A stretch of 46,238 nucleotides of DNA from Firmicutes bacterium CAG:552 (GCA_000435495.1 FR884027.1:1-46238), one strand, 5' to 3'; shown: positions 15,948 to 25,607, counted from the first letter of the stretch. Numbers and translations are program-made. The notes: generated by a model not told the origin, from the letters alone.

Positions 15948-17336
15948 ATGTTAAACGATCTTGCTGAGATTATCTCCATAAAAAGCGTATTAGACGAGGC
16001 GGAAGAAGGCGCACCGTTTGGGAAAGGCTGCCGCACAGCCTTGGATTGGTTTTTAGCAAAGGCGGAAAGTTTCGGCTTCAGCACCAAAAATTATGACGGA
16101 TACTGCGGTCACGCTGAATACGGCGAAGGCGACGAGTGCATAGGCGTACTGTGTCACCTCGACGTAGTGCCTGCAGGCGAAGGATGGTCTTCCGACCCAT
16201 TTAAACTCGTCATCGAAGACGGCATGTTGTACGGCAGAGGCGTTGCCGATGACAAAGGCAGCGTGGTAATGTGCCTTCACGCCTTAAAAAATATCAAGGA
16301 AAAAGCTATTAGTTTGAAGCGACGCATCCGAATTATCGCCGGCTGCAACGAAGAACACGGCAGCGAATGTATAAAGCACTACGTAAAAGTAGGTGAAATA
16401 CCGGCTATGAGTTTCGTTCCGGACTCTGACTTTCCTATCATAAACAGCGAAAAAGGAATTTTGCATGTTATGTGTTCGGTTCCCCTCGATTCGTTTATGC
16501 GAAAGAACATTGCTTATATCGAAGGCGGCGAATCGTATAACGTCGTTCCCGACAGAGCGAAAGTAAGCATATTTTCCGACAGCCCGCTCGGCAAAAGAAT
16601 TATTGAGCTTTGCGACGGAAACGTCTCGGACAAATTGTTTATGCGCCCGGAAGTCGTAACTTATCTTCTTGCCCAAGGTCTCAGACTCGATGACTTTTCA
16701 ATCGAGTACGGCGGCGAAGTAATTACCGTATACACCAAGGGCGTTGCGGGACACGCCATGGATCCCAAGCATGCCGACAATGCAATCTGGAAATTGTTTA
16801 AGTTCCTCGCTTGCTTCGACGACGGAGAAATCGTAAGCGTTATGAACAAGTACATTTGCACGGATATGTCCGCAGAAATGTTGGGAATTTACAAATCAGA
16901 CGAGCAATCCGGCGACCTTACCGTAAGCATGGGCATTATAAGCGTGGACAACGACAAACTTCATTTCTCGTTAGATATGAGACTACCGGTATCTGCGTCC
17001 GAAGCCGAAGTAAGAAAAACCATTCTGTCAAAGCTTCCCGCACGTTCGAAGATTACCGTATCCAAGTACGCTCCCAATCTCTTTATCGACAAAAACTCGC
17101 CTCTCGTTACAACCTTGCTCAACGCTTACTCCTCGGTAAGCGGTTTGGAACCGCATTGTCTTATCTGCGGCGGCGGAACATATGCGAGAGAGCTTCCAAA
17201 CGCTATCGCTTTCGGTCCCACTTTCGAGGGAAGAGAAACCGACCTTCACAACGTAGACGAGCATTTCCTTGTAGAGGACTTCTACAAAGCCGCCGAAATT
17301 TATGAAAAAGCAATGGTCGATTTGGCTAATCTTTGA
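15948..17336 (+). CDS. pepV: M20 family dipeptidase (PepV-like)
   Basis: The 462-residue zinc metallopeptidase cleaves dipeptides taken up or released in the cytoplasm. Metal ligands are visible in LCHLDVVPAGEGW (His and catalytic Asp), GVADDKGS (bridging Asp) and GCNEEHGSECI (catalytic Glu pair). PDSDFPIINSEKG is a characteristic PepV segment. The C-terminal metal histidine lies near TDLHNVDEH. A lid domain occupies roughly residues 180-340, as in Lactobacillus PepV. The start has AAGGAAG upstream. It is followed after 36 bp by thioredoxin, probably in the same transcript. The exact dipeptide range is not deducible. Confidence 0.93.
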   Translation: MLNDLAEIISIKSVLDEAEEGAPFGKGCRTALDWFLAKAESFGFSTKNYDGYCGHAEYGEGDECIGVLCHLDVVPAGEGWSSDPFKLVIEDGMLYGRGVADDKGSVVMCLHALKNIKEKAISLKRRIRIIAGCNEEHGSECIKHYVKVGEIPAMSFVPDSDFPIINSEKGILHVMCSVPLDSFMRKNIAYIEGGESYNVVPDRAKVSIFSDSPLGKRIIELCDGNVSDKLFMRPEVVTYLLAQGLRLDDFSIEYGGEVITVYTKGVAGHAMDPKHADNAIWKLFKFLACFDDGEIVSVMNKYICTDMSAEMLGIYKSDEQSGDLTVSMGIISVDNDKLHFSLDMRLPVSASEAEVRKTILSKLPARSKITVSKYAPNLFIDKNSPLVTTLLNAYSSVSGLEPHCLICGGGTYARELPNAIAFGPTFEGRETDLHNVDEHFLVEDFYKAAEIYEKAMVDLANL

Positions 17337-17372
17337 TTTCTTGGCAGATACTAAAACAAAAGGAGGACTGTT

Positions 17373-17669
17373 ATGATTCAGCTTACAGCAGATAATTTTG
17401 ACGAAGAAGTAAAAGAAGGAAAAACGCTAATAGATTTTTGGGCGCCTTGGTGCGGACCTTGTCGCATGCAATCTCCCATCTTGGAACAGCTCGAAGCAAG
17501 CGGCGCAGCCGTAAAAATTTGTAAAGTCAACGTGGACGAACAACCGGACCTCGCAAAAAGATTCGGTATACTCAGTATCCCCACTCTCATCTTAATGCAA
17601 AACGGGGTGTTAAAAGATAAGCAAGTCGGTTTAACTTCACTCGACGAACTTAACGAGTTTATTATCTGA
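17373..17669 (+). CDS. trxA: Thioredoxin
   Basis: This 98-residue thiol-disulfide oxidoreductase has the full active site DFWAPWCGPCRM and the cis-proline loop SIPTLILMQNG. It is slightly shorter than the 105-110-residue norm, with a compact N-terminus. It keeps cytoplasmic proteins and ribonucleotide reductase reduced. AAAGGAGG precedes the ATG. It is the second gene after pepV, and a structured terminator follows. No thioredoxin reductase gene is nearby, so its electron donor is encoded elsewhere. Confidence 0.95.
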   Translation: MIQLTADNFDEEVKEGKTLIDFWAPWCGPCRMQSPILEQLEASGAAVKICKVNVDEQPDLAKRFGILSIPTLILMQNGVLKDKQVGLTSLDELNEFII

Positions 17670-17704
17670 AACGTTTTTTCTTAGAGAAAACATATTGTCT
17701 TGGC

Positions 17705-17778
17705 AGCCGCTGTATCGGTTTGGAAACATTGTCCTGAGTTGAGGACAAAAAACGTTTTCGGCGATAGGCGGCTTTTTT
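17705..17778 (+). terminator. Structured intrinsic terminator after trxA
   Basis: An outer stem pairs 17705-17717 with 17762-17773 (AGCCGC plus TATCG arms) and ends in T6. Inside it, GTCCT (17731-17735) pairs with AGGAC (17742-17746), making an unusually elaborate terminator with at least one internal hairpin. Confidence 0.65.
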
Positions 17779-18297
17779 CATGGCAAACCGATTGTTTATT
17801 AACCGCTAATGTTGCCGTGTTTTATATACGTTACGCAAAAACGCAGACAAACGTTATTTGTACTTTCTTTGTGTTTTAAAAGTGATGCTAAAAATTAAAC
17901 CGCTCGAACACTAAATCGTATCCTGTCTTAAAACTGTCGCCATCGCATTCCGTCTGCGATAAAAAGCCATAAGACTTATGTCAAAATTATTTATATTCAT
18001 ACGCAAAATCTCGAAAAAATATCCCGACGGCAGCTAGTACGACTGTATTCCCGACGGGATGTTTTTATATCTCTGTTCGATTTTACCGATTTGCTTCGGC
18101 TATGTTTTACTCTATAAGCGGAAAAGAAATAAACCGAATAATTTTTTATCCGTAGCGACATCATTTCGAGAAGTTTATAAATATCGATTTCTTTAAAAAT
18201 CAACGACTCCGGTTATCAAATAATCAATCGGTATAGTGCATAACGAAATTTGTTGTTAAACCAAAGAACGTTACAAAAACACACATGCGTTATCGCT
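17779..18297. other. Gene-free stretch between trxA and the addA operon
   Basis: About 520 bp without a convincing coding frame on either strand. The only clear structure is the hairpin at 18014-18066. Confidence 0.5.
18014..18066 (-). terminator. Bidirectional terminator hairpin downstream of the addBA operon
   Basis: ATCCCGaCGG (18021-18030) pairs with CCGaCGGGAT (18051-18060) around one mismatch. Five T follow on the plus side and six on the minus side. It lies about 230 bp beyond the 51-codon gene and is the best candidate end of the addB-addA transcript. Confidence 0.55.
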
Positions 18298-18453
18298 TTA
18301 TTTATCATCTACCCTCTGTTGCGAAGGCGGTATTCCCGCTTCTATCGCTTTTTTTAACGATGCCAAAACGGCGTCCACCGTTCCGTCTTTTTTGTAATCG
18401 GCATCTAAAATGCTTTCTATTCTCTCCATCTTTTTTAACAATTTGTCGTCCAT
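18298..18453 (-). CDS. Small uncharacterised protein (51 aa) downstream of addA
   Basis: The frame starts at ATG 18453 with a near-perfect GGAGGAAATC site and stops with TAA at 18298. The product is MDDKLLKKMERIESILDADY at the N-terminus, then KKDGTVDAVLASLKKAIEAG, and ends IPPSQQRVDDK. It looks soluble, with two amphipathic helices and no cysteines. Codon use matches its neighbours. It begins 86 bp after the addA stop in the same direction, so it is probably part of the addB-addA operon. No family is recognised and no function is proposed. Confidence 0.75.
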   Translation of the reverse strand: MDDKLLKKMERIESILDADYKKDGTVDAVLASLKKAIEAGIPPSQQRVDDK

Positions 18454-18539
18454 GATTTCCTCCGCAAGACCACTTTCTGCACTCTGACTATAAACAATTA
18501 TAGTTTATGGCGGAAGAAAAAGATTACTCTCGACAAAAG

Positions 18540-21500
18540 TTATTTAACTTCGACAAATTCTCCCGTAGAAAAATAGTAAAGACATTTTTTTCTGACGTTG
18601 AGCTTCAGTAGCGTCTCCACCGCCTCGCCGTACAAATTTACTTGCTTAAAATATCCTTCCTCGAATCTCGAATGAGGCTTGCCTGTCTTGTAATCCACCA
18701 CAACAGCATTGTCTCCGTCGATTACGAGCAAATCAATAACGCCCTGAACCAGCACGTCTCCTTCGCCTTCGACACCGATAGACTTTGCTGCCTTTTTTAT
18801 CATAAACGGCTGCTCTTTGTAAGTTACGCCTACAAATTCGCCGACGTTTTTTATTGCGTCAAGCACCTGTTTTTTATCTATAAGCCGAATATCCTCATCG
18901 GATAATACCGAAAAATCCGGATTGGAAAAATCCAATTTTTGCATTGCCCGATGATAAGCGTTGCCTCTTTCCATCGCATCTTCGCCGTCATCTACCAATA
19001 CTACGTTTTGTCCTATGGACTCTTCCTCTTCTTCGTCGGCGGCATGCGCTATTAAACTTACGTAACTTTTTGACGGTGCATACCTCAGATAAGGCATATC
19101 GAAGTGTGTATTAAGCATCTTTATCAGCCTTTCGTCAGCTGCGCCTATGCCCTTCGCTTTCGCCTTTCCGAAAAGCTCTACGGTCGGATGTCTTTTCTTT
19201 AGCGCATAAATAGGGCTGAGCCAATCGTAAAAGCACGTTGCCTCCGAAAGGTCGACTATACCTTTTTCCCACTGCAACTCGTATGCAGCCGACCTTGCAT
19301 TGCCGTCTTCGGCAGTGGCAAATAAATACAATCCTTTTTTTGCTCTCGTCATAGCAACGTATAAAATACGTAAATTTTCTTCGAGCAGCTGCTTTCTTAG
19401 CATTACCGAAGCATAAAAACGCATATCCGTATTCATCGTGCTATGGTCGGAATACAAGTACATTCCGTCGCCGATCATACATCGCGACAAATCGTCAAAG
19501 TTGAAACTTTTGCTTAGTCCGACTATAAGGACATATTTAAACTCCAGACCCTTGCTCTTATGTATGGTCATAAACTTTATCGTGTTGCCGATTTCCCCTT
19601 TATCGGCGCTCGCCTTCGACTTTGCCAACGTATTGAGCGCCGAATACAAGTCTTTATTTCTGAGCGAAGTAAGATACTCCAAAAACTTATCTAGCAGTTC
19701 CGCACAGTCGCCACCGTGCGCATACGCATAATTAAAATACCCGTTTTCGGCAACGATTGCATTTGCTATTTCTCCGGCAGTGCAGGTGGCACGCATGTTA
19801 CGATATCTGTCCGTCCTCTCCCTAAATCGAACTACTTTTTCGTTTGAATCGTTTAAAACTAGTTCGCAAAAACGTCCGTCTCCGTTAGCTCTGACGGCAG
19901 CCAATTCATTCTCGGTAAAGCCGCCGAGCGGCGAAAGCATTGCCACGGCTAACGCCTTATCGTCCAAAAAGTTATCGATTATCTTTAAATAAGCTATAAG
20001 CTGTCCGATTACGGCGTCGTCTATGAACTTAGTTTGCTCTTTTACAGAAAAGGGTATATTCAACTCTTTCAGCATACGCATCATATCTCTAAAGACGTCC
20101 GATGTTCCGTCTCTCGACAACACCGCTATATCGCCGTAGCAACTAGCACCCTCTTTGGATATAAGATCTAGGATAAGATTTACCGCTGCAATCGCTTCCG
20201 CTTCGATTTCTTCTTCTCCTTGAAAAACATGGTTTTTTACGCTATAAACCTTAGGCAAACTTACTGCATTTTTGTGCGGGGAAATTACGTTAAAAACAAC
20301 TTCTCCTTCTTGTTCGTTTTTTGCTTTCATCGGATTCTTCGCATAATCCGTTCCGCCCAAGCCGTCCGTCATAATTTCGCAAAAAACTTTGTTTACGGCG
20401 TTTATTACTTGAGGAGAGCTGCGATAATTGTCGTCGAGGTCTATAACCTCTCCTTTCCCCGTCGCCTTGTAACTTTCGTACTTGGCCTTAAATATCCGAG
20501 GTTCGCATCCTCTGAACGCATAGATGCTTTGTTTTAAGTCCCCGACCATAAACAGATTACTGTCTCCGCTTAAAAGAGTAATAAGCTGCTCCTGTAACGG
20601 ATTTATATCCTGATATTCGTCTACGAATATATACTTGTATTTCTTTCTGAGCTGCTCGGCAACCGGAGTATGCAACAACTTAAGCATAAGCGCTTCGAGG
20701 TCGGCAAAATCCAACTTGCACGCTTTCTTTTTAGCATCGCCGTATTCGTTTAAAACATCTCGTGCAGCGTCGTAAATGACGTCTATAAAACCGCTCTCCT
20801 GTTTTACCGTCCTTTTGTAGTCTCCGACTTCGCTCAAAAACGCTTTAACGTCGGTCTTTAGCAAATTCACGCATACCTCTTGTTCCATGCCAAGTTTTGA
20901 CGTAGATATTCTCGGCAACGACGTCTCGTTGTCTAATGCCTTTAAAAATATTTCCGCAACTTCTCCGCAACCTCCGCTTTGTATATGCAAAATTCGTTCT
21001 TTAAGACGTTCTTTTTTCCTATTAAAGTATTTTTCTATTTTTTGCGAAACGTTTTCGTCATAACAAAAAGTCTTGTCCGTATCGCCTTTTGTGCGCATAT
21101 CGTCGCAAACTTTCTTAAGCGTATCAAAAAAAACGTAACCGCTCCTTCCCGACATAAGCTCGCTGACTTCTTTGTACTCAGCGTTATTCTCTACCACCGT
21201 TTTTATCGCTTCGCCGAGCATTATTTTGCTTTCTTCTTCGTCCGAAACTTCGAACTCCGGATCTATGCCAAGTTCGAAAAAGTATCGCTTCACCGTTTTT
21301 TGACAAAAGCTGTCTATGGTGCTGATATCCGCTCTGACTAACTCGCTCAGCATCGACTTCAGTCCCATTGCCGATAACTTGCAATACAATTTTGCCCTCA
21401 TATCGGATGCTGCGGACTTTGTAAACGTGCATACCAACATTTCTCCGAGTCCGCATTTTTTGTCTCGCAAAAGCGTTGCTATGCGCTCTATCATTACGGT

Positions 21501-21596
21501 CGTTTTACCGCTGCCTGCCGAAGCCGAAACAAGTATTCTTTTGTTTTCGCTGTCTATTACTCTCAGTTGAGTATCCGAATAATCGCTTCTATTCAT
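18540..21596 (-). CDS. addA: ATP-dependent helicase/nuclease subunit A (AddA)
   Basis: The 1018-residue UvrD-type helicase with a C-terminal RecB-like nuclease is one half of the AddAB double-strand-break resection machine. Walker A is in SASAGSGKTT (residues 24-33). The Walker B-like FVDEYQD is near 322-328 and motif IV/V segments such as LDDNYRSSPQVI and FMTIHKSKGLEF are present. The nuclease signature VVVDYKTGK lies near 968, with upstream GVIDLL. Together these indicate a functional helicase and nuclease. It is shorter than B. subtilis AddA (about 1230), mainly through compact loops. Its ATG lies inside the last codons of addB, giving an 8-bp overlap. The complex recognises Chi-like sites and loads RecA. 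Confidence 0.95.
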   Translation of the reverse strand: MNRSDYSDTQLRVIDSENKRILVSASAGSGKTTVMIERIATLLRDKKCGLGEMLVCTFTKSAASDMRAKLYCKLSAMGLKSMLSELVRADISTIDSFCQKTVKRYFFELGIDPEFEVSDEEESKIMLGEAIKTVVENNAEYKEVSELMSGRSGYVFFDTLKKVCDDMRTKGDTDKTFCYDENVSQKIEKYFNRKKERLKERILHIQSGGCGEVAEIFLKALDNETSLPRISTSKLGMEQEVCVNLLKTDVKAFLSEVGDYKRTVKQESGFIDVIYDAARDVLNEYGDAKKKACKLDFADLEALMLKLLHTPVAEQLRKKYKYIFVDEYQDINPLQEQLITLLSGDSNLFMVGDLKQSIYAFRGCEPRIFKAKYESYKATGKGEVIDLDDNYRSSPQVINAVNKVFCEIMTDGLGGTDYAKNPMKAKNEQEGEVVFNVISPHKNAVSLPKVYSVKNHVFQGEEEIEAEAIAAVNLILDLISKEGASCYGDIAVLSRDGTSDVFRDMMRMLKELNIPFSVKEQTKFIDDAVIGQLIAYLKIIDNFLDDKALAVAMLSPLGGFTENELAAVRANGDGRFCELVLNDSNEKVVRFRERTDRYRNMRATCTAGEIANAIVAENGYFNYAYAHGGDCAELLDKFLEYLTSLRNKDLYSALNTLAKSKASADKGEIGNTIKFMTIHKSKGLEFKYVLIVGLSKSFNFDDLSRCMIGDGMYLYSDHSTMNTDMRFYASVMLRKQLLEENLRILYVAMTRAKKGLYLFATAEDGNARSAAYELQWEKGIVDLSEATCFYDWLSPIYALKKRHPTVELFGKAKAKGIGAADERLIKMLNTHFDMPYLRYAPSKSYVSLIAHAADEEEEESIGQNVVLVDDGEDAMERGNAYHRAMQKLDFSNPDFSVLSDEDIRLIDKKQVLDAIKNVGEFVGVTYKEQPFMIKKAAKSIGVEGEGDVLVQGVIDLLVIDGDNAVVVDYKTGKPHSRFEEGYFKQVNLYGEAVETLLKLNVRKKCLYYFSTGEFVEVK

Positions 21597-24345
21597 TTTC
21601 GGCCTCCTCCCCGCAAACGTTACGTTTTTTTGCGCCGGATGTTGCTCTCTCCTTCTTTTTGCCGCATAAAGGCGAATATTCGCAATTTACGCAAGCGCCT
21701 TTATACGGCGAAGGATATACATATCCTTCTCTTATTTCCGCCAACGCAAGTTTAACCAACTCGGTTACGTATCCGAGTAATCGATCTGTTTCCTCGTACG
21801 AAAGCAATCCCGTCGACCCGCCCCTTTTCGTTATTTTATTGCCGAAATTATACACGTCGCTTGTTACTTCGTAATCGTCGATGGCTCTTGCTATCGCCTC
21901 GTCGTTTAATGCAAACCCCTTAAACATGTTGTCCTCCGGCTTGCACACCCACTTGTACTTATACGGATAAATAAACATTGCTGCCGGTAAATATCCGTTT
22001 TCTTTTTGCACCTTCATATAAAGCGGTAGCTGCACGGATTTGCCGAAATAGACCTCCGGGTAACCGAGCGACGCATTGCCGGTCTTATAATCTACCAAAC
22101 GTATATGATTTTTGTATACGTCTGCATAGTCGATTTTGCCCACGAACGACACTCCGTCTATTTGCGAACGAAAACTTATTTCTTCTCCGAGCGGTTTGAA
22201 CTTTCCTTTGGAAATATGCCTGACAAAAATTTTTATAGCCTCGGCAGCCTCCCTTATAAGCGACTGAATCAAAAGTATGTTGCTTTCAATTTGCGCCTTT
22301 CCGAATTTTTCGATAAGCCGCTGCGCTTCCGACGCAATCTTGTCGTCTATCGATACGTCATCGGTATTTTTTAACACCCCTTCCATCAACGAATGCAAAA
22401 ACTGCCCGACGTCAATAGCGTTCATTTCCCCGTTTTCCCTATCGACAAGCTTCAATCCGTAATCGGCAAAGTGCTTAAACGGACACCTAAAATAACTTTG
22501 CAGTTCGCTCACGGATGCGGAACGCTTAAAAAACAATTCGTTTGCATTGTCGATAAATGCCGTCCTATCGTCGTTTTTCTCATCCCTGTCTATGCCCGCA
22601 GCGACAAGCGATGCTATCGCCACGCCGTAATCTTCTCCCTGAAAATTTTGCTTATAGCACAGCGACGACAAAAATTCTCTGGCATGTACTCTGCTGCCTG
22701 CCATCATTGCAATTTGCTCAAAAGGGCTATCTTCGTTAAGCGATTCGGCTTCCTCGCATTCGAGCGCCTGCAAATAATACGATTTGTCCGTTGCCGTAAC
22801 GAATACGACGTCGGCAGACGCCAAAGCCATAGACAATTCTCTCACGTATCTGAAATTTATTTGTTCCGCTCGCTGTAACCCGTCGGGTAATACCGTCTTT
22901 TCGTCCTCCCCGATAAGCGAACTGTCATCGTAAACCTTAGGCAAAAAACCGTTATCGAAACCGATTACCGCCATAAACGCAAACTTTGCGCCTCTCATCG
23001 CAGCGGGATCTCCGACGGTCACGCCTCCGCACGGAAGAGGCGCTATCTTGGTAGCTTTAAGTCCCTCTTGCCATACAGAAAATAAAAATTCGAAATCTCC
23101 GCTTAGCGATGCTTGCTTCATGAGTGAGGTCAGCGATTCGGCTTTGTCTATACACGAGTCGCTTATATTAAACTCCGCACATTTGCTCCTTAAGTCCGAG
23201 TATCCTATCAAATCGCTTATAAAGTCGCAAAAATCGTCCACCGTATTTATGTTTTTGATTCTTTCGGCAGCATAACCGATAACGTCGATTATTTTAAGAC
23301 GAGTGTCATCGCACTCCTCGAACTCCTGCAAAAAACCGTTGTAATCGATAAGCCTCGAGTTTACGTAATTTTCGAATCTGTCGGCATCGATTGCCGCTAC
23401 GAAGGAAAAGGCATTTTTGCACAGCTTAATTACCTTTTCTCTTCTCAGCCACAGAGCGCATTCTATCAAAGTAATCAAGTAATCTATGCACGGAAAATCT
23501 ATAAGCTCTTTGTTTTGCGCCAAAAATGCGGGGATTTCGAATTCTTCGAAAATTCTTCGTACTTTATCGTAATCTGCATTGCCCATAACAACCGCCATGT
23601 CTTTGTAGCTCACGCCTTTGCTTGCTACGTATCTCAGTCTTGCCGCAACCTCTTTTATCGCCTCTGCACCGCCCTTTTCGCAAACGGTAGGACGACATTC
23701 CTTGCTTTCGCCGTTTACTTCGAGCATTGTCAGCTCGATAGCCGCCTCGCCTATCGCTTCGAAAGTGCTTAGCGTCGCCACGTCGTAATAGTCGAAATTT
23801 GCCACGTATATACGAGCGTTTTTTATGTAATCGCAATTTTTTGCCTCGTTTCGGATAAGAGCAAGTTTGCCTGAACGATCTACGAATTTGCCGTCTATTG
23901 CATTGAGATAAGCGGTGTAAAGTTTTTTTAAATCGCCGAGTTTAGGCGTAGATTCTTGTATATCGCAAGGCATAATGCCTGCCGCCAAAAAATCGTTTAT
24001 CGCATCGTAGACCTTTTCGCAAAAGCCTCTGTTTTGCGCAGATCTGAAGAAACAATTTAATTCCGTACGCTTTATAATGCTTCTGAGCAACATTATTGCG
24101 CCCTCTTTGTTTAAAAGCGGCGTAGCTATATCCATCTTATAAAATAACCGGCTCAGCGACAAAACCTCTATATCGAACGACCCGGAACACTCGGAATAGA
24201 CATATTTTTCGGCAAGCAAAGTGTACCTTTCGGGAACAATCAGCAAACGTCGAAAACTTATATCCGGTTTTACGGAATTCATCTGACGAATTATATACGA
24301 AAATCCGTCGTAATAATTGTCTGCACAAATAATTTTTGCTTTCAT
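21589..24345 (-). CDS. addB: ATP-dependent nuclease subunit B (AddB)
   Basis: The 918-residue partner of AddA carries the iron-sulfur nuclease domain. The four cluster cysteines are visible as C621 in SYFRCPFKHFADYGL and C885, C888, C894 in ACVNCEYSPLCG, with the exact C-x2-C-x5-C spacing of the family. The nuclease motif LVDYKTGN is near residue 750, preceded by GKIDYAD. The N-terminus reads MKAKIICADNYYDGFSYI. It lacks the Walker A GxxGxGK(S/T) found at this place in B. subtilis AddB, so this subunit probably does not bind ATP. It is shorter than the B. subtilis protein (about 1166). GGAG sits only two bases before the ATG. It is the first gene of the operon. Confidence 0.93.
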   Translation of the reverse strand: MKAKIICADNYYDGFSYIIRQMNSVKPDISFRRLLIVPERYTLLAEKYVYSECSGSFDIEVLSLSRLFYKMDIATPLLNKEGAIMLLRSIIKRTELNCFFRSAQNRGFCEKVYDAINDFLAAGIMPCDIQESTPKLGDLKKLYTAYLNAIDGKFVDRSGKLALIRNEAKNCDYIKNARIYVANFDYYDVATLSTFEAIGEAAIELTMLEVNGESKECRPTVCEKGGAEAIKEVAARLRYVASKGVSYKDMAVVMGNADYDKVRRIFEEFEIPAFLAQNKELIDFPCIDYLITLIECALWLRREKVIKLCKNAFSFVAAIDADRFENYVNSRLIDYNGFLQEFEECDDTRLKIIDVIGYAAERIKNINTVDDFCDFISDLIGYSDLRSKCAEFNISDSCIDKAESLTSLMKQASLSGDFEFLFSVWQEGLKATKIAPLPCGGVTVGDPAAMRGAKFAFMAVIGFDNGFLPKVYDDSSLIGEDEKTVLPDGLQRAEQINFRYVRELSMALASADVVFVTATDKSYYLQALECEEAESLNEDSPFEQIAMMAGSRVHAREFLSSLCYKQNFQGEDYGVAIASLVAAGIDRDEKNDDRTAFIDNANELFFKRSASVSELQSYFRCPFKHFADYGLKLVDRENGEMNAIDVGQFLHSLMEGVLKNTDDVSIDDKIASEAQRLIEKFGKAQIESNILLIQSLIREAAEAIKIFVRHISKGKFKPLGEEISFRSQIDGVSFVGKIDYADVYKNHIRLVDYKTGNASLGYPEVYFGKSVQLPLYMKVQKENGYLPAAMFIYPYKYKWVCKPEDNMFKGFALNDEAIARAIDDYEVTSDVYNFGNKITKRGGSTGLLSYEETDRLLGYVTELVKLALAEIREGYVYPSPYKGACVNCEYSPLCGKKKERATSGAKKRNVCGEEAENE

Positions 24346-24368
24346 ATCTCCATTTTAACTTATTTAGT

Positions 24369-24397
24369 TTGCCAAATCAAGTGAAATATGGTACACT
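24369..24397 (+). promoter_or_regulatory. Sigma-A promoter of the lipoprotein gene
   Basis: TTGCCA (24369-24374), 17-bp spacer, TACACT (24392-24397). It lies within the 80-bp divergent spacer shared with addB. Confidence 0.65.
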
Positions 24398-24425
24398 ATC
24401 TAAAAATCATCATTAAGGGTTTACT

Positions 24426-25388
24426 ATGAAAAAAATATTACTTTGCATATCTTTATCTGTAATTCTTGTAGCTCTTTCGGCGTGCGGAGGCGGCACCATA
24501 TCTTACCCTACCGTTGACACCCCGGCTGAGCTTCCGTGGAGAGCTACTGCAAAAAGCGCAAACGACGAATACACAGTCTACGACGTAACCAAGTATTACG
24601 GAGGAGATTTAAAGAAACCGCTTACTACTTCCGACAGCTTACTTTCTTTCCACGTCAGCGTTGCCGTAAACGAAACCAGCGACCTTATGTGTACTCTCGA
24701 CACTACGCTTAAAATGGTATACAACGACGATGAACTGAACGGAGCAAACAAAGGCAAAACCGACGTTATAACATCGAAGGCGATTTTCCGAGCGGACGAT
24801 CTCACTGCAGTGTACACACAAAAAACTGCTAATCTGCAGACGACCCCTTCGTTAAACTACAGCTTCGAAGCCGATTATGCTGCGGGAAAAGCAACTATGG
24901 GCGAAAAAGAAATTTCCATTCCCAAAGGCACGTATTACGATAACGAGTATTTGTATTACTACGTTCGCGCATTAAAATCTTTAGGCGAAAACATGAATGA
25001 AACTTTGCATATAGTCAATTGGTACGAAAGTTTTTTGGCGAACGAACTTAAAACTTATTCCCTAACTACATCCTCTGCGCCCAACTCGGTAGAAATGTCT
25101 GACTTCATCGCAGGCTTGTATGACGGCGATAACGTCAGCGACGGCAAAATAAAATGCACTGTCGTTCAACTTAACGTAGCTGCAAAAAAAGGTTCGGGTA
25201 CAGGCTCGCCTCTTACGTTCGCTTATGCCGTAGGCAATGCTTCTACCCAGAATAATTCGCTTAACATCAAAAGCACCTTCCGCAAGGCTTTGCTTCGCTT
25301 CGAAACTGTAGAGTACTTTATGAACGGAAACGTAAAAGCCGCTACCGAATATACGCTTAAGAGCATTTCGATAGACGAAATCGCTTAA
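24426..25388 (+). CDS. Uncharacterised lipoprotein
   Basis: The 320-residue protein has a lipoprotein signal peptide: KK, a hydrophobic core and lipobox LSAC with the acylated cysteine at residue 20. It is followed by GGG, so it should be anchored to the outer face of the membrane. The mature part is rich in Ser, Thr, Tyr, Asp and Lys with alternating polar/hydrophobic strands, suggesting a beta-rich fold. No known family or binding motif was recognised. It is monocistronic between its own promoter and a strong terminator at 25414-25454. Confidence 0.82.
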   Translation: MKKILLCISLSVILVALSACGGGTISYPTVDTPAELPWRATAKSANDEYTVYDVTKYYGGDLKKPLTTSDSLLSFHVSVAVNETSDLMCTLDTTLKMVYNDDELNGANKGKTDVITSKAIFRADDLTAVYTQKTANLQTTPSLNYSFEADYAAGKATMGEKEISIPKGTYYDNEYLYYYVRALKSLGENMNETLHIVNWYESFLANELKTYSLTTSSAPNSVEMSDFIAGLYDGDNVSDGKIKCTVVQLNVAAKKGSGTGSPLTFAYAVGNASTQNNSLNIKSTFRKALLRFETVEYFMNGNVKAATEYTLKSISIDEIA

Positions 25389-25413
25389 CCGAGATTACAA
25401 ACTAATAGTATGC

Positions 25414-25454
25414 AAAACGCATTCGCCGAGTTATTTTCGGCAAATGCGTTTTTT
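25414..25454 (+). terminator. Intrinsic terminator of the lipoprotein gene
   Basis: A 16-bp stem with one mismatch pairs 25414-25429 with 25437-25452 and runs into T6, 25 bp after the stop codon. Confidence 0.9.
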
Positions 25455-25502
25455 AATTATCTTTAGACATTAAAGGCAGATATAATAAACTTGTTTTTCG
25501 AT

Positions 25503-25519
25503 ACGCTAACGATTAGCGT
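25503..25519. repeat. Short perfect hairpin
   Basis: ACGCTAA and TTAGCGT flank a three-base loop between two terminators. No gene depends on it directly and its role is unknown. Confidence 0.4.
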
Positions 25520-25571
25520 TATTTACATTGTACGCCACAGCTTTTTTGCAAAAATTATTCGGCTTGTCGCA

Positions 25572-25607
25572 TAAAAATGCGGACGCCACATCTCATGGCT
25601 TTCCGCA
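25572..25607 (-). terminator. Terminator of the CmpB-family gene
   Basis: On the minus strand TGCGGA pairs with TCCGCA (25602-25607 with 25578-25583), with an inner GCCA/TGGC pair, followed by five T. It lies about 95 bp beyond the stop of the gene ending at 25700. Confidence 0.65.

Noticed and set aside
17997..18203. A 68-codon minus-strand frame
   Set aside because: TTG start without a ribosome binding site, runs through the terminator hairpin at 18014-18066 and has low-complexity basic composition.
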